A stretch of 64,000 nt of DNA, from positions 1 to 64,000 of the forward strand of contig CAJUMS010000006.1 of the NCBI GenBank assembly GCA_910587465.1. Direction: 5' to 3'. The DNA comes from an uncultured Oscillospiraceae bacterium. Lineage in GTDB: Bacteria > Bacillota > Clostridia > Oscillospirales > Ruminococcaceae. The translations under genes and the position numbers were made by a program. Under the pieces are notes generated by a model. That model made no database searches. It saw nothing but the letters and a program-made list of their open reading frames with translations, and had not been told where the DNA came from. This document shows, one piece after another, positions 41,274 to 48,274 of the stretch. The stretch's first letter is position 1; every line of letters starts with the position of its first letter.

Positions 41274-42024
41274 ATATTTTTTGGAACATACTCATAGCGG
41301 AGCTTATTTCCTCCTCGTTCGATCCCGTAAAGGTGACTATCCCCATATATGTTCCATTGCTTAACGGGATCATCTTCTGAACCGCTTCCTGATCCTCGCT
41401 TGTGAGCTTTGTGTTTATGCACGCCATTTCGCTGCCCAAAAAGCTTACCGTGGATTTTTCCGCTTCTACGCTTTCAAAGCCCGCAGCCTTGAACTGAGCT
41501 TCGATATTGGGGAAAGCAAGCTCAATATATTCCGCGCCTGTCAGCGGATTGCCTTTATTGGTAACGTTTAGGTTTTCGATGACGATATTTACATTGGTGT
41601 TGGTTTCCGTACCCGCGATCAGCTCATACAGAATGGCATTTGTATTCAGCGCCTTGTTCACGTTTTCGTCGGACATATCGGTAATGCCGTTGTTTTGCGC
41701 GAGGATATCATCGGTAATCATTGTCCAATCGTCCGCAAAATCCGCCTTGATCCCGAGGAACTCGGAGTTGTAGGAGTTTGCGGTAACTGTTCCGTGGGCA
41801 AATCCGCTTTCGGTATCGCCGTCGGGGGGCGTTGAGGAGTTTTTGGATGAACTGCTGCTTTCCGAAGACGAAGTAGAGCTTTCGGATGAGTTGCTATTGG
41901 AGGACGTGGACGAGCTTTCGTTTGAGCTGCTGCCCGTGGGCGTGGAGCTTATACCGCTTTTGTCGCAAGCGGTGGTCATCAATACCGCCGCACATACGAG
42001 GATTGTCATTATTTTCTTTTTCAT
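41272..42024 (-). CDS. Ser-rich-linker lipoprotein, unknown
   Basis: A 250-residue lipoprotein. The signal peptide ends in MTTACD (Cys at about residue 20), followed by a low-complexity linker of nearly only Ser, with Asn, Glu and Thr (residues 30-70). A soluble domain of about 170 residues follows, with alternating strands and helices (SEFLGIKADFADDWTMIT, NVNIVIENLNVT). That domain resembles lipoprotein domains that fold like PsbP, but I do not assign it. ATG with AAAGGAAA. It converges on dapL across the terminator. Confidence 0.65.
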   Translation of the reverse strand: MKKKIMTILVCAAVLMTTACDKSGISSTPTGSSSNESSSTSSNSNSSESSTSSSESSSSSKNSSTPPDGDTESGFAHGTVTANSYNSEFLGIKADFADDWTMITDDILAQNNGITDMSDENVNKALNTNAILYELIAGTETNTNVNIVIENLNVTNKGNPLTGAEYIELAFPNIEAQFKAAGFESVEAEKSTVSFLGSEMACINTKLTSEDQEAVQKMIPLSNGTYMGIVTFTGSNEEEISSAMSMFQKI

Positions 42025-42171
42025 AATAATTTCCTTTCACCTGTGTTTTTTAGTGTTTATAGGTGTTTATACCCTATATGTACAGTATAAACGTTTCGGT
42101 ATGATTTGTCAAGTACTTTTTTGAAAATTTTAATATTTTCTGCAAAAAACTATATTATATGAAACGGCTTC

Positions 42172-42592
42172 TTATTTTTCAAGCTCGATAGCCGTAATCT
42201 CTCCGTCTCTAATATCTGCCGTAGATAACGATATTCTTTAACGGCATTGTGGCTTCGCGGGCGCCGTTCTCGGTGAATATATCTTAAAAAATTACTTTTT
42301 CCGTAATAATATTCGCTTTCAAATCTGAAATAAACGTACTGATGAAGGTGGGCACGGCGAGCGGATAAACGCAAAATCGAATTTGGGCGAGGTGCCGTTC
42401 CGCCATTAGGGTGCGGACAACTCGCTTTTCAGCGCGGTCATTCCGTCGGGGAGAGGTATTTCGTCGGAAATAGCCGAAAGCTCACCTTAGTGTTTTCTCT
42501 TACTCGTCTGCCGTAAGTGAGTGTCTGTGTTCACAGTCGGTAAGTAACAACATTGCCGCGGCAATAATTGCAAGCGATATAGTCTTTTTCAT
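42172..42592 (-). pseudogene. Decayed lipoprotein gene
   Basis: AAAGGAG and an ATG at 42590-42592 open a lipoprotein signal (MKKTISLAIIAAAMLLLTDC) that stops after 30 codons. Sensible protein fragments continue in shifted frames: ISDEIPLPDGMTALKSEL, then a stop, SPKFDFAFIRSP, VPTFISTFISDLKAN, IFTENGAREATMPLKNIVIYG, and finally DGEITAIELEK before a stop at 42172. At least four frameshifts or stops are needed to join them, so the gene is dead. It is oriented like the lipoprotein at 41272. Confidence 0.7.
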
Positions 42593-42652
42593 AATGACTC
42601 CTTTGTCAAAATGTTTTCAAATATTATACCGAATGACTTGCGGAACGGTTTC

Positions 42653-42685
42653 AAAAAATTCCCCCCGCCGCTCGGACGGGGGAAG
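42653..42685 (-). terminator. Terminator of the serine operon
   Basis: Minus strand TTCCCCCGTCCGAGCGGCGGGGGGAA forms a stem, followed by TTTTTT. Confidence 0.88.
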
Positions 42686-42692
42686 TATTTAC

Positions 42693-43856
42693 TTACTTGA
42701 TAACTCTCACGCCCACAACGTTCTCGACAGCCTTGAGCTTATCCTCGATACCCGAGGTATTGCCGGATACATCGAGACAGGTGTACGCATAGTCCTTCTT
42801 GGATTTGCTCTGCATATTCTCGATATTCATGCCCGCAGCGGATATAGGAGCGGTGATGTTGTTGATAACGCCCTCCACGTTCTTGTGGATAACGCATATC
42901 TTCGCGCTGCCCGTAATCACCATTTCCATATTCGGCAGGTTTACGGAGTTCTTGATGTCGCCGCGCTCGATGTAGTCTCTGATCTCGTTGCACGCCATAA
43001 CAGCGCAGTTGTCCTCGCTCTCTGGGGTGGAAGCGCCGAGATGCGGAAGCGTGATAACGTTCTCGTGACCAATAAGAGCGTCGGTTGCGAAATCTGTCAC
43101 GTAGCAAGCCATTCCACCGTTGTCCAGCGCGTTGATTACAGCAGTCTCGTCGATCAGAGCGTCACGCGAGAAGTTCAGCAAGCGTACCGACTTCTTCATC
43201 GAAGCGATAGCCTCGGCGTTGATCATACCCTTAGTTTCCGCGGTCGCGGGAACGTGGAGCGTGATATAATCGCACTGCTCAAAAATCTCCTTATTGGATT
43301 TTACATAGTGGACTTTACCAGAGAGTTTCAGCGCGTGCTCAACGTTCAGGAACGGGTCTGCACCGTATACCTCCATACCGAGAGCTGCGGCAGCGTTCGC
43401 AACGAGAACTCCGATAGCGCCCAGACCGATAACGCCAAGTTTCTTGCCCATGATCTCTGGACCTACGAACTGGCTCTTGCCTTTTTCAACGAGCTTACCC
43501 ACCTCGTCGCCCTTACCCTTGAGGGTCTTTATCCACTCCATGGACGCGGGTATCTTACGCGAGCTTAACAGCAATGCGCAAATAATCAATTCCTTTACTG
43601 CGTTGGCGTTTGCGCCGGGGGTGTTGAATACTACAACGCCCTTTTCGCTGCACTTGTCGATCGGGATATTGTTTACGCCCGCTCCTGCTCTTGCGATAGC
43701 GAGCAGATTGGAGCCGAGCTCCATATCGTGCATAGCCGCCGAGCGCACGAGGATAGCGTCGGGGTTTGCGATATCGTCGCCGAACGCATATTTGCTCTTG
43801 TCGAGCAGGTCCGTACCGCAAGCGGCGATCTTGTTCAAAGTCTGAATATTGTACAT
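42693..43856 (-). CDS. serA: D-3-phosphoglycerate dehydrogenase
   Basis: A 387-residue SerA that oxidises 3-phosphoglycerate in the first step of serine synthesis. NAD-binding GLGAIGVLVANAA follows LGVI. Catalytic Arg is in LNFSRDALIDE and His in LPHLGAST. A C-terminal ACT domain (about 315-387) offers serine feedback. It is the short form without the intervening ASB domain. ATG with AAGGAGAT. Last gene of serC-DUF6440-serA. Confidence 0.94.
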   Translation of the reverse strand: MYNIQTLNKIAACGTDLLDKSKYAFGDDIANPDAILVRSAAMHDMELGSNLLAIARAGAGVNNIPIDKCSEKGVVVFNTPGANANAVKELIICALLLSSRKIPASMEWIKTLKGKGDEVGKLVEKGKSQFVGPEIMGKKLGVIGLGAIGVLVANAAAALGMEVYGADPFLNVEHALKLSGKVHYVKSNKEIFEQCDYITLHVPATAETKGMINAEAIASMKKSVRLLNFSRDALIDETAVINALDNGGMACYVTDFATDALIGHENVITLPHLGASTPESEDNCAVMACNEIRDYIERGDIKNSVNLPNMEMVITGSAKICVIHKNVEGVINNITAPISAAGMNIENMQSKSKKDYAYTCLDVSGNTSGIEDKLKAVENVVGVRVIK

Positions 43857-43869
43857 TATGATTATCTCC

Positions 43870-44058
43870 TTATTTATTTTCTATCAGGGTAACGACAGGC
43901 TTTCCGTCCTTGTCGAGCAGCGGGGAAAGTCCGCCCGCGTAGCCGGCACAATGAAACAGATAGTTCACGCCCGTTACCTTATCAACAAATACAGTGATCT
44001 GGCTTGAAGTAAGACCGTTTCCCTGTGAGTAAATCTTTACAAATCTATCGTCAGCCAT
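43870..44058 (-). CDS. DUF6440 small protein in the serine operon
   Basis: A 62-residue protein with the pattern FVKIYSQGNG...ITVFVDKVTGVNYLFH and GGLSPLLDKDGKPV. It matches, as I recall, the DUF6440 family of tiny beta-rich proteins. No function is known. It lies between serC (17 bases) and serA (13 bases) with its own CGGAGG, so it is made together with serine-pathway enzymes. Confidence 0.7.
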   Translation of the reverse strand: MADDRFVKIYSQGNGLTSSQITVFVDKVTGVNYLFHCAGYAGGLSPLLDKDGKPVVTLIENK

Positions 44059-44075
44059 TTGTTACCTCCGAAGAA

Positions 44076-45155
44076 TCAGCCGTTCTCTTCCTCGAACTTT
44101 TTCATGAACTCAACGAGCTTCTCAACGCCTTCGATAGGCATAGCGTTGTAGATAGAGGCTCTCATGCCGCCGACGGTTCTGTGACCCTTGAGGTTCTCAA
44201 GACCCGCAGCCTTTGCCTCCTTTACGAATTTCGCATCAAGCTCTTCGTTGCCGGTAACAAAAGGCACGTTCATCAGCGAACGATCCTCGGGGCGGACCGT
44301 GCCCTTGAACAGCTTGGACTGATCGAGGAAATCGTACAGTATCTTGGCTTTCTTCTCGTTGTGAGCCTTCATAGCCTCGAGACCGCCCATCTTCTTGATC
44401 CACTTGAATACCTTGCCGCAGATGTAGATACCATAGCAGGGAGGGGTGTTGTACAGGCTGTCGTTGTCTGCCTGAGTTTTCCACTTGAGCATGGTGGGAG
44501 TGCCGGGGAGAACGTCGTCGGTGATGAGATCCTCGCGGATTATCGCGATTACAACACCTGCAGGTCCGACGTTCTTCTGAACGCCGCCGTAGATAACGCC
44601 GTACTTGGTAACGTCAACAGGTTCGCTTAAAAAGCAGGAGGAAACGTCGGCAACGAGAGTTTTGCCTTTGGTATTAGGCAAAGCCGGGAACTTGGTACCG
44701 TAGATAGTATTGTTCTCGCAGATGTAAACATAGTCCGCATCCTCGGGAATGTCAAGATCGGAGCAGTCGGGGATGTACGAGAAGGTCTTGTCCGCAGAGG
44801 AAGCAACCGCAACAGCCTCGCCGTAGATCTGAGCCTCCTGATAAGCCTTCTTCGCCCATTGACCCGTGATGATATACGCAGCCTTCTTGTTCTTCATCAG
44901 ATTCATCGGAACAGCTGCGAACTGCTGAGACGCGCCGCCCTGAAGGAACAGTACCTTGTAGTTGTCGGGAATGTTCATCAGGTCGCGGATATCTTTTTCT
45001 GCGGTCTTTATGATGTCATCATATGCCTTGGAACGGTGGGACATCTCCATTACGGACATACCCGTGCCGTTGTAATCGAGCATTTCGTCCGCCGCCTCTT
45101 TCAATACTTCCTCGGGCAGGACAGCGGGTCCCGCGCTGAAATTGTAAACTCTCAT
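44076..45155 (-). CDS. serC: Phosphoserine aminotransferase
   Basis: A 359-residue SerC that transaminates 3-phosphohydroxypyruvate to phosphoserine. Features: NFSAGPAVLPEEVLK at the N-terminus, FLQGGASQQFAAVPMN for phosphate/PLP binding, and the PLP lysine in GGVQKNVGPAG. HRTVGGMRASIYNAMP is at the end. First gene of the operon. ATG with AGGAGG. The strong promoter at 45217-45245 and a hairpin leader precede it. Codon use suggests high expression. Confidence 0.95.
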   Translation of the reverse strand: MRVYNFSAGPAVLPEEVLKEAADEMLDYNGTGMSVMEMSHRSKAYDDIIKTAEKDIRDLMNIPDNYKVLFLQGGASQQFAAVPMNLMKNKKAAYIITGQWAKKAYQEAQIYGEAVAVASSADKTFSYIPDCSDLDIPEDADYVYICENNTIYGTKFPALPNTKGKTLVADVSSCFLSEPVDVTKYGVIYGGVQKNVGPAGVVIAIIREDLITDDVLPGTPTMLKWKTQADNDSLYNTPPCYGIYICGKVFKWIKKMGGLEAMKAHNEKKAKILYDFLDQSKLFKGTVRPEDRSLMNVPFVTGNEELDAKFVKEAKAAGLENLKGHRTVGGMRASIYNAMPIEGVEKLVEFMKKFEEENG

Positions 45156-45178
45156 TGGATTTCCTCCTGTAAATTTTT

Positions 45179-45214
45179 ACCAGTAAATTCGGGCTTTAAT
45201 ACAGCCCACTGGTT
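45179..45214 (-). promoter_or_regulatory. Hairpin at the 5' end of the serC mRNA
   Basis: ACCAGT...ACTGGT with an inner GGGCT/AGCCC arm lies right at the transcription start. It may protect the mRNA end or bind a regulator; it does not show T-box or riboswitch motifs. Confidence 0.45.
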
Positions 45215-45216
45215 CT

Positions 45217-45245
45217 ATTATATGACATTTTGCGCAATATGTCAA
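45217..45245 (-). promoter_or_regulatory. Perfect sigma-A promoter of the serine operon
   Basis: Minus strand TTGACA (45240-45245), 17 bases, TATAAT (45217-45222). Confidence 0.92.
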
Positions 45246-45295
45246 GATATAAATAGGGGTTATGCGAAAAAATTTGTGATTTTTTTGGCAATCAA

Positions 45296-45325
45296 AAACG
45301 CGCTTCGGTTGCTCGAAACGCGTTA
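45296..45325 (-). terminator. Terminator of the 127-residue membrane protein gene
   Basis: AACGCGtTTCG pairs with CGAAgCGCGTT on the minus strand, then TTTGATTG. It also lies behind the serC promoter region. Confidence 0.75.
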
Positions 45326-45332
45326 ATAATTT

Positions 45333-45716
45333 TTATTCGTAGAGCAGATCGTCAATACGAGAGGTCAGATCATCAAAGCTAGGGTTTTCGGAGAGCCTTT
45401 GAGTGTACTCGGCGATATTCGCGTCATACGATTTTATCATCTCCGTGTCAAGCTCCGAGGGATTTCTTTTTGATGCGAGCTTATCTCTTTGCTTTTGGAG
45501 CTCCTCAAGCAACATCGTATCAAGAACTATACCGTTCATCTCATTTTCCAATTCCTCGTATAGGCGTCTCTCCTCCGCGGTCAATAAACGGGGTTTTCTC
45601 GTGTCCTCGGGAACCCCTATCCCGTCCTTGCCCTGAAAATAAGCGATCCCCGCGCAAATTCCAATAAACGCCAGTGCCGCTATTCCCGTGATGATTGCTG
45701 TTTTGATTTTTTTCAT
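45333..45716 (-). CDS. Membrane-anchored coiled-coil protein
   Basis: A 127-residue protein with one N-terminal hydrophobic helix (residues 6-27), then a charged, mostly helical region (EERRLYEELENEM, LEELQKQRDKLASKR) likely to form coiled coils outside the membrane. No family recognised. ATG with AGGGGGC. Single-gene unit. Confidence 0.55.
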   Translation of the reverse strand: MKKIKTAIITGIAALAFIGICAGIAYFQGKDGIGVPEDTRKPRLLTAEERRLYEELENEMNGIVLDTMLLEELQKQRDKLASKRNPSELDTEMIKSYDANIAEYTQRLSENPSFDDLTSRIDDLLYE

Positions 45717-45782
45717 AATGCGCCCCCTAACGACATTAAAATACCTGTGTGGGATATGACGGACAAATAGGCGATAAAGTAG

Positions 45783-46165
45783 TCACTTTTTGTCCCTCCA
45801 ATCCATATATATCAATATAATCAACATATGCAAAAGCCGGCGTGTAGACGGATCTATAAACAACTTTACTGCATTCTCATTACTGCTATATCCACTGGGT
45901 GTAGCTACTATTCTATCATTATAGGAAATAATGTTTGGATGCGTCGCTCCATTCTTATATGTAAATACAGGCAAAGAACCTTGAGCTGCGATTTCGCACC
46001 TTGTGGAAATAAATGTCATCTGTTGGCTGCTTTCGGGCTGTCCTCTTTTTTTACAAATTTAAATTTCACTGTGGTTGAGTATGAAACCATATAGGAAGCC
46101 TCAACTATTGGCAAAGACACAGCCAACATAATTGCGCTCAGCATACTGCTGATAATCCTTTTCAT
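45783..46165 (-). pseudogene. Secreted protein gene split by a frameshift
   Basis: An ATG at 46163-46165 (AGGA upstream) opens 49 codons with a signal peptide ending near VEASYMVS and a short charged stretch. The frame stops at TGA 46016-46018. A second frame starts in the same bases (ATGA overlap at 46019) and gives 78 residues, MTFISTRCEIAAQGS...YMDWRDKK, with no signal of its own. Together they look like one exported protein of about 125 residues broken by a one-base shift. Two coupled genes are possible. A TTGTAA-17-TATAAT promoter lies near 46217-46245 on the minus strand. Confidence 0.5.
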
Positions 46166-46453
46166 AATAATTAATCCTACGTAAAAATAAATTTATAGAT
46201 AAACCCTATTATTAATATTATACTCCACCGGTTTGCAAATTACAATAGAATTTTATAACAATTTTAGGTTGATGCTTTTAGTATATTATAACAATGTGAG
46301 CTTAATCTTCCAAGAAACAAAAACGAATCTTATTAGGTTAAAAATTGATAATGCTAAGTAAAAAAATATTGGATTATTTAAAACAGAAAGTCCTCATTAG
46401 TGGTTCTCTGCTTTAAATGTCCGCATTTTACCGCCGTTTACCGTTTTATGCTA

Positions 46454-46483
46454 TTGACAATACAAGCCGCCGTATGTTAAAAT
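46454..46483 (+). promoter_or_regulatory. Sigma-A promoter of the antiporter gene
   Basis: TTGACA (46454-46459), 18 bases, TAAAAT (46478-46483). The preceding 46250-46450 is A/T-rich with no gene. Confidence 0.65.
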
Positions 46484-46521
46484 AAGTATATAAAATGAGA
46501 TTATTAAAGCGGGGAGATATT

Positions 46522-48225
46522 ATGACAACCCTTATTCTGCTTGTGGCGGTGGTGCTGATATTATGTGTGTTTTCCGACAGGCTGTCGGGAAAGATCGGCG
46601 TGCCTGCCCTGCTGATCTTTATCGGGATAGGCATATTTTTCGGGTGCGACGGACCTGTTAAAATTCCGTTTGAGAATTACGAGTTCGCCTCGTATGTCTG
46701 CGATACCGCGCTGATCGTCATTATGTTTACGGGCGGCTTCTCGATGAACTGGAAGTCCGCAAAGCCCGTGATTATAAAGGCGGGACTGCTGTCGACGCTG
46801 GGTGTTGGGGTCACGGCGGGAGTCACCTGCCTGTTTTGCCGTTTCGTGCTGAATTTCGGGTTTGCGGAGAGCTTGCTGCTCGGCTCGGTGATAAGCTCTA
46901 CGGATGCGGCCTCGGTGTTCTCGGTGCTTCGTTCAAAAAAGCTGAACCTTAAAAACGGGCTCGCTCCGCTGCTTGAGGCGGAGAGCGGCAGTAACGACCC
47001 GTTTTCGTATATGCTGACGATCATTTCGCTGTCGCTTTTAACTGACGACAGTTCTACGCCGATCCTGCTCCTTATTCTTTCGCAGCTGGCTTTCGGCGTG
47101 ATCTTCGGCGGGCTGACGGGAATTCTCGGCGCGTTTATCTCCAAGAGATATAAGGCGCAGACGGAGGGCTTTGAATGTATACTGTTCCTCGCGTTTGCGC
47201 TGTTCGCTTACGGGCTGTCATCAATGCTCGGCGGAAACGGCTACCTGAGCGTGTACATAGCGGGTATCATTATCGGTAACGCGAAGTCGCCCAAGCAGGA
47301 CTATCACGGAAAGTCGCCGATACTGAGGTTTATTAACAATGTACTCGGCATTACGCTGAACGGCAAGGGCAAGGGCATTGCCCCCTCGGAGGCGGTCGTG
47401 TTTCTGAACGGCGTGACGGGTATATGTCAGATCGCGGTATTTTTCCTGCTGGGTCTGCTCTCTACGCCCTCGCAGTTCGGGGAGAGCATTATGTTTGCTG
47501 TGCCGATCTACATTTGTCTGACTTTGCTGTCGCGACCTGTTGCTGTGGCGATATTCGGGGGTAAGTCGCCTGTTGCCGACAGACTGTTCATTTCGCTTGC
47601 GGGACTGCGCGGAGCGTCGTCGATCGTTTTCGCTATTCTCGCGATTGTGAGCGGCGTTCAGACCGAGCACAATATCTTCAATATAGTTTTCTGCATATGT
47701 CTGCTGTCGATGCTGATACAAGGCTCGCTGCTCCCGACGGCGGCTAAAAAGCTCGATCTGATCGACGATGAAAGCGACGTTCTCAAAACGTTCAATGATT
47801 ACCGTGAGGATGATCTCATGACGATGATGAGAATGTTTATTCCCGAAAAGCACAGCTGGGAGGGCAAGAAATTGAGCGAGATCACGCTCCCCACGGGTTC
47901 GCTCGCGGTCATGATACGGCGCGGCAAGGAGACCTTGATTCCGCGCGGAGATACGGTCATCGAGGCGAACGACAGTGTTATACTTTCCGTGCCGCCATAT
48001 AAGAGCGACCGTATCGACAAGAGCCTTAAGCTCCGTGAGATACCGATAAACTCGCGGCACATCTGGAGCAACTCGCAGATACGCGATCTGAAGCTTCCCA
48101 AGCGCCTGCTTATCGTAATGATAAAGCGAGGAGAGGAGAGCATTATTCCCTCGGGCGCTACTACGATACTCAACGGAGATGTCGTGGTGGTGACGGATAC
48201 CGAGGAGGCTGTTCAGAAGGTATAA
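46522..48225 (+). CDS. K+/H+ antiporter, CPA1 family with RCK_C domains
   Basis: A 567-residue cation/proton antiporter like NhaP2/CvrA. It has about 12-13 helices (residues 1-395) with the CPA fold signatures VIMFTGGFSMNW, SVISSTDAASVFSVLR (the ion-binding Asp) and ESGSNDPFSYML. Two TrkA_C-like regulatory domains follow (about 435-495 and 510-567), with paired VMIRRGKETLIPRGDT and VMIKRGEESIIPSGAT. It should export K+ in exchange for H+. Start ATG 46522, with GGGGAG upstream; the frame open nine codons earlier lacks a site. It complements the two TrkA-type proteins at 5.4-6.7 kb, although these are far away. Confidence 0.9.
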   Translation: MTTLILLVAVVLILCVFSDRLSGKIGVPALLIFIGIGIFFGCDGPVKIPFENYEFASYVCDTALIVIMFTGGFSMNWKSAKPVIIKAGLLSTLGVGVTAGVTCLFCRFVLNFGFAESLLLGSVISSTDAASVFSVLRSKKLNLKNGLAPLLEAESGSNDPFSYMLTIISLSLLTDDSSTPILLLILSQLAFGVIFGGLTGILGAFISKRYKAQTEGFECILFLAFALFAYGLSSMLGGNGYLSVYIAGIIIGNAKSPKQDYHGKSPILRFINNVLGITLNGKGKGIAPSEAVVFLNGVTGICQIAVFFLLGLLSTPSQFGESIMFAVPIYICLTLLSRPVAVAIFGGKSPVADRLFISLAGLRGASSIVFAILAIVSGVQTEHNIFNIVFCICLLSMLIQGSLLPTAAKKLDLIDDESDVLKTFNDYREDDLMTMMRMFIPEKHSWEGKKLSEITLPTGSLAVMIRRGKETLIPRGDTVIEANDSVILSVPPYKSDRIDKSLKLREIPINSRHIWSNSQIRDLKLPKRLLIVMIKRGEESIIPSGATTILNGDVVVVTDTEEAVQKV

Positions 48226-48238
48226 TGAACACAAAAGA

Positions 48239-48266
48239 TCCCGCTGCCGGAGCAGCGGGACTTTGT
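48239..48266. terminator. Bidirectional terminator after the antiporter
   Basis: CCCGCTGC-CGGA-GCAGCGGG with ACTTTGTTTG on the plus side and TCTTTTG on the minus side. Confidence 0.8.
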
Positions 48267-48274
48267 TTGTTATG

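Noticed and set aside
45179..45245. T-box leader for the serine operon
   Set aside because: No AGGGTGGTACCGCG-type T-box sequence and the leader is too short.
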